Positions 10,078 through 20,679 of a DNA stretch of 64,000 nucleotides are shown piece by piece. The DNA lies in assembly GCA_017399905.1 (NCBI GenBank), contig JAFQAR010000040.1, positions 1 through 64,000 on the forward strand. The letters are read 5' to 3'. Position 1 is the first letter of the stretch; every line of letters begins with the position of its first letter. The notes under the pieces were generated by a model. The model searched no databases. It was not told where the DNA came from and saw nothing but the letters and a program-made list of their open reading frames with translations. The position numbers were made by a program, and so were the translations under genes. The DNA comes from Bacteroidales bacterium (lineage in GTDB: Bacteria > Bacteroidota > Bacteroidia > Bacteroidales > UBA932).

Positions 10078-12596
10078 CGTGTTCTGAATGTGATTTCTGC
10101 CGGCTCAAGGCCTTCGGATGTCGCCTTAAGGACAGTCTTTCCCGGATTGTCAGCCTGAAGGACAACGAGGCATTTTCCATAGAATGCCTTTCGCTTGTTA
10201 TCCTTGAAGCGCTCCATCGAAACCGGACTTCCGTTATCGACACCTGCTATGAAGGCATTGTCACCTACAAGCTCGAAGTTGACGAGATTCTCCGCGTTCG
10301 GGCACAGATTTCCTTCCGCATCGACAATTTCCACAGTAACGAAACCGAGGGCATCATCTTCCGCATATGTACCGTACTGGTCGCAGGTCAGCCTGATTGA
10401 CGCAGGTTCTCCTGCTGTCGATATCTTCTTCCTTTCTGTTTCCTTACCGTCCTTACGTGCCACTACTTCCACTTCCCCCGGTTCATACACTACACGCCAT
10501 GCAGCATGGAGGCAGTCATAGGTCTTGCTTCTGACTCCCTGTGAAACGCCATTGACATAAAGTTCCACCTCGTCTGCATTATTGTAGTAGCACCACATGT
10601 CAACTTCCTGGCCTTCCGTCCAGTTCCAATGAGGGAATAGATGAAGTACCGGTCCGTCAGTCCACTCCGACCTGTAAAGATGATATGCATCCTTAGGGAA
10701 ACCGGCAAGGTCGATGATTCCGAAGTAAGAACTGCGCGCAGGCCATCCGTAAGGTGTAGGCTCGCCGATATAGTCGAAGCCTGTCCAGATGTACTGTCCG
10801 CTGATGAAGTCGTTATCCCTTACGAGCTTGATGGTCTCTTCATGAGTATTGCCCCAAGGTACATGGCAATTATCATAAGAAGAGCATGCGAATGACGGTT
10901 CACGGAACGGTATCGACCAGTGCTTAGGCCAGATGTACATGCTGTCGCTCGGCATGCGGTAGTATCCGCGGGTAGCAAGAGCTGAATTGCTCTCCGTGAT
11001 GATGAACGGCTTACCCGGGAAGTTCACAGGTACATCAGCGATATTCTGGTTGTGATAGTTGAATCCTATGATGTCCAATGCTCCGCTTCTGAAGAGATGA
11101 TTGTCCGGAGACGGCTCGTTGCATCCTGCAGTGACAGGTCTTGAATCATCAAGCGCCCTGACCATGTCCGCAAGTTTCCTGGTCAGGAGTGAATTGACGC
11201 TCATATCCCCTTCCTCCGCCAACATTTCAGGAGAATGTCCGAAATTCAGAACGAGATTGGCCTCAGCCAGGCTGAGGGTATCCGCACGAGCATCCGACCA
11301 CTGCTCCAGAACCTCGTTTCCGATACTCCACATGAAGATCGAAGGATGATTGCGGTCTCTTATGATGAAGTCCGTCAGGTCTCTTTCATGCCATTCATTG
11401 AAATAGCGGGAATAGTCATATCTTGTCTTCCTCTTTCTCCACATGTCGAAAGCCTCGTCCTGGACGATGAATCCCATCTCGTCACAGAGGTCAAGCAGTT
11501 CAGGAGCAGGAGGATTATGTGAGGTCCTGATGCCGTTGCAGCCCATTCCCTTGAGGATTTCCAGCTGACGGCGAAGAGCATGCTTGTTTATTGCAGAACC
11601 GAGACAGCCGAGGTCATGATGCATGCAGACACCGTTTATCTTCACCTGACGTCCGTTAAGAAGGAAACCTTTTTCCGGACTGAAATGGAAGTATCTGAGT
11701 CCTGTCCTGGTCTCTATCCTGTCAAGCAGAGTTCCGTCAGTTGCCAGAACCTCTGTCACGAGCGTATAGAGATAAGGATCCTCGATATCCCACAGGTGAG
11801 GATCAGACACCTCAACCATCTGTTCGACTTCACCTGTTTCCGCAACGGTATATGTATCTTCCGTACGTCCCACTTCCCTGCCGTCCGCATCCTTGACGGT
11901 CTGCCTCAGGATGACCGACATACGTTCATCCTCACCGATGACATCTGTCTGCACGAAGAAGAATCCGGCATCAAGCCTTCCCATACCTTCCACACCCTCC
12001 TCAGGGATATACCTCAATCTGGAAACGGCATATACGCCATTCGGAGCGACACGCACCTTGCCGGTACGGACCATCCATACATTCCTGTATATTCCGCATC
12101 CGGAATACCACCTCGAATTCGGCTGTTCCGCATTGTCAACACGTACCGCAATCACATTTTCTTCACCCCATTCCAGCAGGTGGTCTATATCATAGCCGAA
12201 TGATATATATCCGTATGGACGGACACCGAGGCTCACGCCGTTGACAAAGACCTCGGCATTCATATATGCTCCGTCAAATTCGATCCTCCATACCTTGCAG
12301 GAGTCCTCCGGCGAAGGAGTGAAAGTCTTTCTGTACCAACCGACTCCTCCAGGAAGCGCACCTCCGCCTGTTCCGGATGGATTGGAGCGGTCGAAATCAC
12401 CCTCCACAGCCCAGTCGTGAGGAAGTTCCAGCTCACGCCATGAGCTGTCATCGAAGCACGGATCGGAAGCCTCTGCGACATCGCCGAGATGGAAACGCCA
12501 TCCGTCATTGAAGTCCTGCCTCTCTCGTGGAGATACAGAACTGCCACATCCCGCAATCAGGATGCAGCAGATAAAAAGTCTGAATATATTGCGCAT
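10074..12596 (-). CDS. GH2 beta-galactosidase-like lipoprotein
   Basis: 840 residues with a lipoprotein signal ending in IAGC. Domain order: jelly-roll sugar-binding domain (about 25-200), Ig-like domain, TIM barrel (about 300-600), then a DUF4982-like and a C-terminal Ig-like domain. The acid/base is Glu428 in WSIGNEV. The nucleophile is probably Glu535 in PFIITES. GH2 also includes beta-glucuronidases and mannosidases. Beta-galactosidase is preferred because of neighbours GH31 and GH95, which together would undress a Fuc-Gal-Xyl side chain. One base separates it from the GH31 stop. Confidence 0.88.
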   Translation of the reverse strand: MRNIFRLFICCILIAGCGSSVSPRERQDFNDGWRFHLGDVAEASDPCFDDSSWRELELPHDWAVEGDFDRSNPSGTGGGALPGGVGWYRKTFTPSPEDSCKVWRIEFDGAYMNAEVFVNGVSLGVRPYGYISFGYDIDHLLEWGEENVIAVRVDNAEQPNSRWYSGCGIYRNVWMVRTGKVRVAPNGVYAVSRLRYIPEEGVEGMGRLDAGFFFVQTDVIGEDERMSVILRQTVKDADGREVGRTEDTYTVAETGEVEQMVEVSDPHLWDIEDPYLYTLVTEVLATDGTLLDRIETRTGLRYFHFSPEKGFLLNGRQVKINGVCMHHDLGCLGSAINKHALRRQLEILKGMGCNGIRTSHNPPAPELLDLCDEMGFIVQDEAFDMWRKRKTRYDYSRYFNEWHERDLTDFIIRDRNHPSIFMWSIGNEVLEQWSDARADTLSLAEANLVLNFGHSPEMLAEEGDMSVNSLLTRKLADMVRALDDSRPVTAGCNEPSPDNHLFRSGALDIIGFNYHNQNIADVPVNFPGKPFIITESNSALATRGYYRMPSDSMYIWPKHWSIPFREPSFACSSYDNCHVPWGNTHEETIKLVRDNDFISGQYIWTGFDYIGEPTPYGWPARSSYFGIIDLAGFPKDAYHLYRSEWTDGPVLHLFPHWNWTEGQEVDMWCYYNNADEVELYVNGVSQGVRSKTYDCLHAAWRVVYEPGEVEVVARKDGKETERKKISTAGEPASIRLTCDQYGTYAEDDALGFVTVEIVDAEGNLCPNAENLVNFELVGDNAFIAGVDNGSPVSMERFKDNKRKAFYGKCLVVLQADNPGKTVLKATSEGLEPAEITFRTR

Positions 12597-12597
12597 A

Positions 12598-15462
12598 TTA
12601 CAATACTACATTCATCGTGTTACCATCATAAGATACCTTGACAGCCTTGCCTGTTCCCTTCTCTGAAACAGGGATCACATTGAAGACTCTCTCCTTCAAC
12701 ATTCCAGGGAATTCACCCTTACGCTCAGCGATTGTCAAGGTCCTGTCAGCCTCAGAATATGTGAAACCGATCATCGAGTATGCTCCCTTCTCATAATTGT
12801 AGTTCACATTCTCATCTTCGTAGAGGGTAAATCTGCCGTCTGCACCCTGATATACATAGAGATCGATCACTTCAGCAGGTTTCTCGTCAGACCACTGCAT
12901 GTCAGGTCCGACCGGAACAATCGATCCCGCACGGACATAAAGAGGCATCCTGTCGTATGGAGCATCCACTGTCTTATGCACGCCAGCCTCCATGAACCTG
13001 TTGGTGTAGAAGTCATACCAGCCTTCACATTCAGGGAAATAGACATCACGTGTACGCGCACCGTACTCATATACAGGAGCTGCCATGAACGCCGGTCCGA
13101 ACATATAGGTGTCTCCTATATTGAGGACATTGGTGTCTGCCATGAAGTCCATTACGAGAGGTCGCATGATGGTGTAATCATCGAAATATGTCATTCCGGC
13201 AAGAGAGTAGATATAAGGCATGAGCCTGTATCTCAGCTGAGAATAGTATACGATCGATTCGTATGCAGGATGTCCCTCCGGAGCGATTTCCCATGGCTCA
13301 CGGAAAGGATACTGTCCATGGGCACGGTAAAGCGGGCAGAATGCTCCGAACTGGAACCAGCGGGTATTGAGCTCACGCCATTCCTTATGGTCGACATTCT
13401 CCTTTCCTGTACGGTTGTAGATTTCCTGACCGGCAACATAACGGTTCTCCACACAGAATCCTCCGATATCCATTGTCCAGTATGGGATACCGCTGACAGC
13501 AAAGTTAAGTCCTGCCGATATCTGAGCCTTCATATCCTCCCAACGGGTCGCTATATCGCCGCTCCATGTTGCTGTAGAATATCTCTGAAGGCCGGCAAAA
13601 CCGCTTCTGGTAAGCAGGAAGACGCGCTTGTCAGGATCAACACCGCGCTGTCCGTTATAGATGGCATCTGCATTCACAAGGGCATAGGCATTGAAGAATT
13701 CTGTAGACGAGCCGAGAGCTGTCGGACCGCAAAGAGCCTTGCGGTAATCCATATCCGTACAGTCGCGAACATTCGGCTCGGAAGCATCCATCCACCATGC
13801 ATCGATGCCAAGAGGGTAATAGTGCTCGTACATCTGGTTCCAGAAAAGCTTGCGCGCCTCCGGATGATATGCGTCGTAGAATCCGTAGAGATAGCCTTTG
13901 CCGATCCAGTCACGGATACCGTCATCATAAGCCTTCGTATACATCCAGCCCTTCTCGTCAAATTCCTTGTAGTGCTCGGTTTCGACATAGAACTTAGGCC
14001 ATACGGAAATCATCATACGTCCGTTCATGTCGTGGATTGAATCGACCATAGCCTTCGGATCCGGGAAACGTGCAGGATCGAACTCATGTCCGCCCCAGTC
14101 CTCTTCACGCCAGTGGCTCCAGTCCATCACGATGTTGTCGATCGGAATGTTTCTCTTACGGAATCCTTCGAGGGCTTCGATCATCTCTGTAGATGTCTTA
14201 TATCTTTCACGGCTCTGCCAGTAGCCCATTGCCCATTTAGGCATTACGGGAGCTTTACCTGTAAGCGTACGGTAACCGCTTATAACCTCATCCATATCAT
14301 CGCCGGCTATGAAATACCAGTCCATCTGCTTCGTCATCTCACTCCACCACTGGTGCTTTGCCTGCTCGACAGGATCGATCACATCATAGACACGGAGTCC
14401 GCAATATGAGACAGCTCCATCCGGAACCCAATCGATGCGGAGCGGAGTCTTCACTCCTGCCTCAAGATGCACGGTGAACTTATATGCATTAGGATTCCAT
14501 GCAGTCCTCCAACGCTCCGGCACAACTTCTTCATTGCCGAGAGTGACCGTCGTATAGCCGGCATAATAGAGACTGAACTGATAATCTCCGGTTACGGAAG
14601 CCTCCAGTTCGCCCTCATATGTAACCTTCGAGCCATAGAACTGGAAGTCTTCAGGAAGATTGACGACGCGGGCCATTTCAGGAGCGACAAGATGCTCGAA
14701 ATAAATCTGAGGTTCCTCACGTACGACCGTCTCGCCATGGGCAGGAACATAGGTACCTGTGAGGACTCCTTCCTTTCCGTTCCTGTCATAAAGCTTGAAG
14801 ACCTCGCCAAGCTGCTTGTAATCCTCAGGATTTCCGAAACGCATCATCGAATAGCTGTCCATGAGGACACCGTATCCCTTGTTCGAAACAATGAAAGGAA
14901 CAGACACCTTCGTATTGTACTGGAACAGCTGCTCGTTCTTTCCCTTGTAGTTGAATTCGTCAGCCTGATGTTGTCCGAGGCCGTAGAAAGCCTCATCTTC
15001 AGGAGACTCGAACACCTGACGGAAAGTATATCCATGAGTGCCTTCAACCTCTATGGGCTCGAAGCACTTGCCACCGCCCTTCTGCTCTTCAAGAATGACA
15101 TTACCTTCAGGATCTGTAAACCAGACTTCTCCAGTAGAGGCCAGGACGTATGCCTTTACCGCAGAGGTAGCGACAGAAACGGTATCACCGGCCTGCTCAA
15201 CCGTAAACGGTGTCCTTTCTGCTGGCGGAATTATCACCAGGCTTTCCTGATCGGCAAATTTCCTTTCCGGAGTAGCGGAAACATGGATCAGCTTTTCACC
15301 CATCACTTCCAGACGGACAATCCTTGGACCGCCATCAATCACATTCTGCACTTTTACTGTAACTCCGGAACCGTCTGTCTTGAAATACGAGCCTGAGCAT
15401 GAACTCAGCAGCAGTCCGGACATAAGAAGGACCATGGATCCCTTAACGAAATTCTTTATCAT
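12598..15462 (-). CDS. GH31 alpha-xylosidase with inserted PA14 domain, lipoprotein
   Basis: 954 residues. Signal peptide ends in LLSSC (lipoprotein). The N-terminal beta-sandwich is interrupted by a PA14-like domain at about residues 240-375 (EGELEASVTGDYQFSLYYAG, then WVPDGAV). The (beta/alpha)8 barrel follows, with nucleophile Asp559 in WWMDASEPN and a second GH31 motif, LLTRSGFAGLQRY, further on. A PA14 insertion is characteristic of xyloglucan-acting alpha-xylosidases of the CjXyl31A type. First gene of the GH31-GH2-GH95-xylR operon, driven by the promoter at 15498-15528. Confidence 0.9.
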   Translation of the reverse strand: MIKNFVKGSMVLLMSGLLLSSCSGSYFKTDGSGVTVKVQNVIDGGPRIVRLEVMGEKLIHVSATPERKFADQESLVIIPPAERTPFTVEQAGDTVSVATSAVKAYVLASTGEVWFTDPEGNVILEEQKGGGKCFEPIEVEGTHGYTFRQVFESPEDEAFYGLGQHQADEFNYKGKNEQLFQYNTKVSVPFIVSNKGYGVLMDSYSMMRFGNPEDYKQLGEVFKLYDRNGKEGVLTGTYVPAHGETVVREEPQIYFEHLVAPEMARVVNLPEDFQFYGSKVTYEGELEASVTGDYQFSLYYAGYTTVTLGNEEVVPERWRTAWNPNAYKFTVHLEAGVKTPLRIDWVPDGAVSYCGLRVYDVIDPVEQAKHQWWSEMTKQMDWYFIAGDDMDEVISGYRTLTGKAPVMPKWAMGYWQSRERYKTSTEMIEALEGFRKRNIPIDNIVMDWSHWREEDWGGHEFDPARFPDPKAMVDSIHDMNGRMMISVWPKFYVETEHYKEFDEKGWMYTKAYDDGIRDWIGKGYLYGFYDAYHPEARKLFWNQMYEHYYPLGIDAWWMDASEPNVRDCTDMDYRKALCGPTALGSSTEFFNAYALVNADAIYNGQRGVDPDKRVFLLTRSGFAGLQRYSTATWSGDIATRWEDMKAQISAGLNFAVSGIPYWTMDIGGFCVENRYVAGQEIYNRTGKENVDHKEWRELNTRWFQFGAFCPLYRAHGQYPFREPWEIAPEGHPAYESIVYYSQLRYRLMPYIYSLAGMTYFDDYTIMRPLVMDFMADTNVLNIGDTYMFGPAFMAAPVYEYGARTRDVYFPECEGWYDFYTNRFMEAGVHKTVDAPYDRMPLYVRAGSIVPVGPDMQWSDEKPAEVIDLYVYQGADGRFTLYEDENVNYNYEKGAYSMIGFTYSEADRTLTIAERKGEFPGMLKERVFNVIPVSEKGTGKAVKVSYDGNTMNVVL

Positions 15463-15497
15463 CGGTCATCAGTTTAGTTATACATTTCATCGATATA

Positions 15498-15528
15498 CAA
15501 ATTTATATATAAAATGATTCACAACAAG
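15498..15528 (-). promoter_or_regulatory. Promoter of the GH31-GH2-GH95-xylR operon
   Basis: On the minus strand CTTG (15528-15525) and TAAATTTG (15505-15498) are 19 bases apart. The 189-base divergent region also serves the GH51 gene on the plus strand, where TATATTTA (15613-15620) is the best -7 candidate but lacks a clear -33 element. Confidence 0.68.
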
Positions 15529-15651
15529 TCAATTTTGTCTCAATTATAGGGTTCAATTGATACAAATGCTGTCATAATTGCGTCTCAAATGTATTGGTAA
15601 ACATTTTATAGCTATATTTACACTATCGGAAAACACAAAAACCACATAAAC

Positions 15652-17190
15652 ATGAAAACCAGAATCATCACTGCGGCATTGCTGCTTATTTCTTCTGCAT
15701 TGTCGGCACAGACCGTCAATGTACAGATTCATGAAGACAGCCGGAATCTGAATGTGATTCCGAAAGAAATCTACGGCCAGTTCTCGGAACATCTCGGTTC
15801 ATGCATCTACGGAGGACTGTGGGTGGGACCAGAGTCAGAGATTCCTAATATCGAAGGCTACAGGACCGATGTATTCTATGCGCTCAAGGAGCTCAAGGTC
15901 CCTGTAATGAGGTGGCCGGGCGGATGCTTTGCAGATGATTACCACTGGCGTGACGGCATCGGACCGAAGGAAGACAGACCGAGGATGGTAAACAGCAACT
16001 GGGGTGGCACCGTCGAGGACAATTCTTTCGGAACTCATGAATTCCTCAATCTTTGCGAACTTCTGGGATGTGAACCTTACATCAGCGGAAACGTCGGTTC
16101 CGGATCTGTAGAGGAAATGGCGAAATGGGTAGAGTACATGACTGCACCTGACGGTCCCATGGCGAAGCTCAGGGCCGAGAACGGCCACAAGGAGCCATGG
16201 AAAGTGAAATATTTCGGCATCGGAAACGAAGCATGGGGATGCGGCGGAAACATGAAGCCTGAGTATTATTCACACGTATACAGAAGATATGCTACATATT
16301 GCCGCAATTTCGGCAATAACCGCCTATACAAGATCGGAAGCGGCGCATCAGACTACGACTATGACTGGACGAAGGTCCTTATGGAAATGATCGGCAACCA
16401 GATGGATGGAGTGTCTTTGCATTACTACACTGTAAAAGGTTGGAACGGCAGCAAGGGATCTGCGACACAGTTCGATGCAGAAGAATACTACAACACACTC
16501 GGCAAGGCAATGGGCATCGAGCCTGTCATCAGGAGACATATGGCCATCATGGACACATACGATCCGGAAAAGAAAGTCGACCTTCTCGTGGACGAGTGGG
16601 GAACATGGTTCGATGTCGAGCCTGGAACAAACCCCGGACATCTCTTTCAGCAGAATACCATGCGAGACGCGATGGTTGCTGCATTGAGCCTCAACATCTT
16701 CCACAAATACACGGAAAGAGTGAAGATGACCAATATCGCCCAGGTTGCGAACGTCCTTCAGGCAATGGTGCTGACCAAGGGAGACAAGATGGTCCTGACC
16801 CCTACATATCACGTATTCAGAATGTACAATGTGCATCAGGACGCAGAGTACATACCTTCGGAGTGTGATTCCGAAATCCGTATGGACGGCCTCGGAAGGC
16901 CATATCCTGTGGTTGACGCCACAGTTTCAAGAAATGCCGCTGGAGAGATCAATGTGGCTCTTGTAAACACTGACCTCGAAAAGGGTATGGAAGCTGTACT
17001 GAATTTCGACAGTCTCGGAAAGGCAACAGTCAGCGGAGAGATACTGACATCCGGCAACATCCAAGACTATAACGGGTTTGACGATCCTGACAAGGTAGCT
17101 CCGCAAGCGTTCAAGGACTTCAAGGTCAAGGACGGAAAGATCATCGTGAAGCTGCCTGCAAAATCGATAGTCTGCCTGAATATCAATTAA
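15652..17190 (+). CDS. GH51 alpha-L-arabinofuranosidase (secreted)
   Basis: 512 residues with a Sec signal peptide ending in ALSAQ. It releases L-arabinofuranose from arabinoxylan, arabinan or arabino-oligosaccharides. The clan GH-A barrel has the acid/base Glu193 in [11 protein letters not shown] and the nucleophile Glu315 in VDEWGTW. The early motif [19 protein letters not shown] is diagnostic of GH51. A C-terminal beta-sandwich follows. It lacks the N-terminal CBM-like region of the second GH51 (48701-50680), so the two paralogues may differ in substrate. It diverges from the GH31 operon and its stop overlaps by four bases the stop of the convergent DUF4369 gene. Confidence 0.95.
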   Translation: MKTRIITAALLLISSALSAQTVNVQIHEDSRNLNVIPKEIYGQFSEHLGSCIYGGLWVGPESEIPNIEGYRTDVFYALKELKVPVMRWPGGCFADDYHWRDGIGPKEDRPRMVNSNWGGTVEDNSFGTHEFLNLCELLGCEPYISGNVGSGSVEEMAKWVEYMTAPDGPMAKLRAENGHKEPWKVKYFGIGNEAWGCGGNMKPEYYSHVYRRYATYCRNFGNNRLYKIGSGASDYDYDWTKVLMEMIGNQMDGVSLHYYTVKGWNGSKGSATQFDAEEYYNTLGKAMGIEPVIRRHMAIMDTYDPEKKVDLLVDEWGTWFDVEPGTNPGHLFQQNTMRDAMVAALSLNIFHKYTERVKMTNIAQVANVLQAMVLTKGDKMVLTPTYHVFRMYNVHQDAEYIPSECDSEIRMDGLGRPYPVVDATVSRNAAGEINVALVNTDLEKGMEAVLNFDSLGKATVSGEILTSGNIQDYNGFDDPDKVAPQAFKDFKVKDGKIIVKLPAKSIVCLNIN

Positions 17191-17723
17191 CGGGATTCAG
17201 GGAAACGCGAATAGAGGAAGCTGCCAAGGGCGGTCTCGACACCTACGTTCAACGCCATCTGGTGCGAACGGTTGAAATATGAATCTCGGAGTTTCATCGC
17301 TTCGAGATTCTTTTTTTGACGCATAAGGACACCCAGCTGGTTGTAGTACTGTTCAGTAAGGTTCTTCCAGACCTGAAGGGAATCGTTCTGCGGAGTTCCT
17401 CTACCGCTGCTTCTCTGACCGATTGTAACATATGTCTCTCCCGGTTCGGTAACCACCAGAAGATTCTCATTGCCATATCGTTTGTACATCTCTATCCTTA
17501 TTTCCGCCATCTTCTCTTCCGTACCGCGGAACTCGAACATCTGGTTCTTTATGTATACCGAGTCGATGGTCTCTTTGGTTGCATTTTCGAGAGGAACCAG
17601 AAACACCTGGGCACCCTCAAGGTCCGGATTGCTTACGGATCCGTAGATGACGTATTCCTTGTTACGTGAACATGAAGCCAGCAATGCAACGCCGGCAAGC
17701 AGAGTGATGATTGTTCTTTTCAT
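17187..17723 (-). CDS. DUF4369-type lipoprotein
   Basis: 178 residues. Lipoprotein signal ending in LLASC. The body resembles DUF4369 ([21 protein letters not shown], then [16 protein letters not shown]), a beta-domain usually found at the N-terminus of TlpA-like thiol:disulfide proteins of Bacteroidetes. Here the thioredoxin part is absent and a short helical tail replaces it. It starts in a TAATG overlap with the stop of haem-propeller gene A, so it is the third gene of that unit. The function is unknown. An envelope accessory role for the haem protein is only an inference. Confidence 0.75.
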   Translation of the reverse strand: MKRTIITLLAGVALLASCSRNKEYVIYGSVSNPDLEGAQVFLVPLENATKETIDSVYIKNQMFEFRGTEEKMAEIRIEMYKRYGNENLLVVTEPGETYVTIGQRSSGRGTPQNDSLQVWKNLTEQYYNQLGVLMRQKKNLEAMKLRDSYFNRSHQMALNVGVETALGSFLYSRFPESR

Positions 17724-19192
17724 TATTTGACTGTCAATTGTATTCGTTTGTCTGAAAATGCCTCTTCATAGGCTCCCCTTGTCCTGAAATCGACCTTTTC
17801 CTTCGTAAAGTCAGGGACATCGAAAGTGAATAGGGTGTTATGATAGAAATCGTAAGGATTCTTCTGCGGAAGAAGGAAAGGCTTGGAGGCATTGCCGTCT
17901 TCATCGATCTGAGCGATATATATGCATGAATAAAGGCTGTCACCACGGCGGCTGGAGAACAGTATCCAGTGCGAATCCGAACTCCAGTTGTGGAAGCTTT
18001 CCGCATATGGCGAATTGGCCCTTTCGAGCGGATGAGTCCTGCCGCTACTAAGATCCATCAGCCATAGATCCGACTCCTTGTGGTTGATCGGGAAGCAGCC
18101 GAAATCATGGAACGTATACAACAGCCATCTGCCGTCATACGAAGGACGAGGCATGGTCACGCTTTTACCTATCTCCGAGGCATTGACAAGTGTATCCACA
18201 TGGCTGCCGAATGATTCCGTATCTTCGTCAAAAGACAATGAGCACAGGTTATAATGCAGGTCTTCTGCCTGCCCCGGTATATCAACCTTCGGCGCCGAAC
18301 AGTAATAGAGCGTCTTTCCATCGCTTGAGAAGGCAGGATAAGTCTCAAAATCATCAGTCATAAGCAAAGGAGAGAGTATCAGCCGGTCAGTCTCGACTTC
18401 ATGAAGCGAAATGTCAGACACCGAATCGAAAACCTCAATGTATCTTCCATTGTTTCCCGTCCAGAAAAGCTGATGTATCTTATTGTTCGAATGGGCAATG
18501 AATTTTCCGGAAGGGTGCCAATACGAATAGGCGGCTCTGGCAATGGTGCTGTCGGTCTGTGTCTCAAGCCATTTCCTCCGGCCGTCCGTCTGAAGCACAG
18601 TCGCCCCATGTTTTCCCCTGAGATGGAAAAGAAACTGGTCAGGATTGGTAGCATTGGCGGTATGGCAACCCATACACTGCCCCGGCAGCAAAGTGCCTTC
18701 AAGAATCGGTTCCTCACTGAAATCATGGATATTCCTCTGATAGATTCCGATCTTGCTGTATGTCTCGTATCCCGGAGCGAACTTGCGGTAAGTCACACCA
18801 TAATCATCGAGCGGATAGCTGCTGACAAATATCAGAAACTGACGGAACTGCTCCCATCTTCCATCCTTGTAACCTGCAACCGTCACAGACAGGGTATCAC
18901 CGACATTACGTTCCGTAAGCTTATGCCATCGGTTCACATTGAAACCGGCATAAGAGCCCTTGGCAGTGATGCTGTTGCCATGCCTGTCGCTGACTTTTGC
19001 GAACACCTTTGAATATTCTTCTGGAAGATTGAAGTTCAATGGGGCTATGCCTGCAGGAACGGTCACACCGATATAATCCGGGAAGATATGAGGCAATTCT
19101 TCACGGAGGACGGTCTCCTGGCTGCAGGAAACAAAAAGAAGGCTAATTGCCGTGAGCACCGCCACTATATGTCGTTTCATCATTTGCATCAT
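17723..19192 (-). CDS. Haem-c / PD40-propeller lipoprotein, module copy A
   Basis: Function not known. Up to 489 residues; the signal peptide suggests the ATG at 19180 (MKRHIV) as start, with the lipobox FVSC. Layout: lipobox; beta-domain opening with FPDYIGVTVPAGIAPLNF; the YETYSKIGIYQRNI region; a CMGCH haem-c attachment motif near residue 170; then beta-propeller-like repeats (KFIAHSNN, PSYDGRWLLYTFHDFG, HNWSSDSHWILFSSRRGD). Three paralogues in the window (27344, 31627, 38114) share every one of these elements. Its start lies 38-50 bases inside the 3' end of the membrane partner, so the two genes overlap unusually far. Probably an outer-membrane or periplasmic cytochrome-like protein; a redox role is inferred from CxxCH only. 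Confidence 0.8.
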   Translation of the reverse strand: MMQMMKRHIVAVLTAISLLFVSCSQETVLREELPHIFPDYIGVTVPAGIAPLNFNLPEEYSKVFAKVSDRHGNSITAKGSYAGFNVNRWHKLTERNVGDTLSVTVAGYKDGRWEQFRQFLIFVSSYPLDDYGVTYRKFAPGYETYSKIGIYQRNIHDFSEEPILEGTLLPGQCMGCHTANATNPDQFLFHLRGKHGATVLQTDGRRKWLETQTDSTIARAAYSYWHPSGKFIAHSNNKIHQLFWTGNNGRYIEVFDSVSDISLHEVETDRLILSPLLMTDDFETYPAFSSDGKTLYYCSAPKVDIPGQAEDLHYNLCSLSFDEDTESFGSHVDTLVNASEIGKSVTMPRPSYDGRWLLYTFHDFGCFPINHKESDLWLMDLSSGRTHPLERANSPYAESFHNWSSDSHWILFSSRRGDSLYSCIYIAQIDEDGNASKPFLLPQKNPYDFYHNTLFTFDVPDFTKEKVDFRTRGAYEEAFSDKRIQLTVK

Positions 19193-20624
19193 TGTTTTTC
19201 AGTACAGTCCATGCCTTATAGTACCAGGCTGCCAAGATATTATTCTTATTCTGATGATAGAGGATTGCCAGCATCTTGTCCATCTCCGGATAATAGTAAA
19301 GAAAATCATCCCGGAAACGCACAGTCCTGAGATAGGCATAGATAGGATCAGACATGACAGCCTCTTCATTTCTCAGACAGTTTTTCCTGTCATTCGCCCA
19401 TTTCCTATAGAACAGGCTGCAGCTCAGCATATCAAGATATTTCTCGGCAACATCATAACGTCCGTTCAGGATCTGACACTCCGCCATCCTGCTCATCCAG
19501 CGTCCGCTTTTGCGGTTATTGACAAGGGATTCCTGTGTATCGAAGGCATATCGCAGGGATTCGTTGACCATGCCAAGTCGCCAGAACACCTCGCACGACG
19601 ATGAGTTTGAAATGAAATCTCTTTCGCGAGGCATGATCAGACCTCTTGTACCGAACTGCTTGAATCGCGGAAATTCCGCACCTCTTCCGCTCATGAAAAG
19701 CGCAAGATTGACACTTACTGCTCCTAATTCCGAGTTCGGCTGATATTTTTCCGCACGTTTCAAAATACCTTCCCAATCCTCATGACGGACCATCTGGTCG
19801 TAGGCGATAATTTCGGCTGAATCCTTCTGGTAACTAAAATATAATCCCAGAATTCCACCGGCGGAAACCAGCACTCCCACTACGATATTCCCCATTGCCT
19901 TCACTTCTGGGAGAGTGTCTGCCACAGATGGGAGAAGAATCGCTGTCAGAGCAATTACAACCTGCATTACAGGAACCGTGAGAGCCATTCTGTAATAATT
20001 GACGCCGAAGACAAGGGTCTTCCACGGATACTGCTCCATATAAGTCCATCTTGAGACAACGACAGCAAGAACAGCAAGACCCACAAGAGCCAGAGACTTA
20101 AGATTTCTCTCCCTTATTGCAGCATATAGCGTAAAGACAAAGACCGCAGGGCCGATAAGCCAATAGCCCATGACAGTGACGGTTCCTGCCCATACAATCC
20201 CAGGACGTCTGCGATACAGGGCGCAGAGCTGGATGGCTATTATGAGAGCCACAAGATAACATAGCATGACATAGATATTGCCCATATACACCAGCATCAT
20301 GACTGGAGCAATGAAACTGAGCATATACCAGTCGTCATGGCCGATTGAACTGGCCATGCTTCTCTGGAAGACAACCAGAAGGAGAGCAATCAAAGCCTCA
20401 CCCAGAAGCGGAACATAGTTGAACTGGGTGATGAATTCGGCAATATAATCGGCAAGGCCTCCAGAAACCACTATCCTTTCGATAAAATAGTCCCATGTAA
20501 ACAGGAACAGCTGGTTCTGTTCCTGCAATCCCGACAGTCCGGGGTACAGCAACCACCATATCAGGAAAACCGCAACACCGAATATGGCTGAGGCTATATA
20601 TTGCCAGGTCTTATTCATGGTCAT
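19143..20624 (-). CDS. Polytopic membrane protein with repeat-rich C-terminus (DUF6057-like), module copy A
   Basis: 493 residues, function unknown. The N-terminal half has about seven to eight hydrophobic segments with the family motif VSGGLADYIAEFITQF near residue 60. The C-terminal half is helical and TPR-like (SNSSSCEVFWRLGMVNESLRYAF, then GRYDVAEKYLDML, YRKWAND). Compared with copies C and D it ends early: the last roughly 80 residues and the C-terminal TYW motif are missing, replaced by a short polar tail encoded where the next gene begins. It is the first gene of a unit with the haem lipoprotein and the DUF4369 protein, behind its own promoter. Confidence 0.75.
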   Translation of the reverse strand: MTMNKTWQYIASAIFGVAVFLIWWLLYPGLSGLQEQNQLFLFTWDYFIERIVVSGGLADYIAEFITQFNYVPLLGEALIALLLVVFQRSMASSIGHDDWYMLSFIAPVMMLVYMGNIYVMLCYLVALIIAIQLCALYRRRPGIVWAGTVTVMGYWLIGPAVFVFTLYAAIRERNLKSLALVGLAVLAVVVSRWTYMEQYPWKTLVFGVNYYRMALTVPVMQVVIALTAILLPSVADTLPEVKAMGNIVVGVLVSAGGILGLYFSYQKDSAEIIAYDQMVRHEDWEGILKRAEKYQPNSELGAVSVNLALFMSGRGAEFPRFKQFGTRGLIMPRERDFISNSSSCEVFWRLGMVNESLRYAFDTQESLVNNRKSGRWMSRMAECQILNGRYDVAEKYLDMLSCSLFYRKWANDRKNCLRNEEAVMSDPIYAYLRTVRFRDDFLYYYPEMDKMLAILYHQNKNNILAAWYYKAWTVLKNNDANDETTYSGGAHGN

Positions 20625-20634
20625 AATGCTATAT

Positions 20635-20662
20635 TGTCATGTCGAGCGAAGTCGAGACATCT
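20635..20662. repeat. Imperfect palindrome resembling a dispersed intergenic repeat
   Basis: A 28-base element with arms ATGTCGA and TCGAGACAT around GCGAAG. It resembles short palindromic repeats scattered between genes in many Bacteroidetes. It lies in the leader of the module A unit, 11 bases before the start codon. Only one copy is present in this window. Confidence 0.45.
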
Positions 20663-20679
20663 TTAAAGGTAAAAAGCAA

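Noticed and set aside
12976..14040. 354-codon plus-strand open frame inside the GH31 gene
   Set aside because: Lies wholly antisense to conserved catalytic-domain sequence of GH31, with no recognisable domain; a shadow frame.
14467..15396. 309-codon plus-strand open frame opposite the GH31 N-terminal part
   Set aside because: Antisense shadow without a start context, signal or domain.
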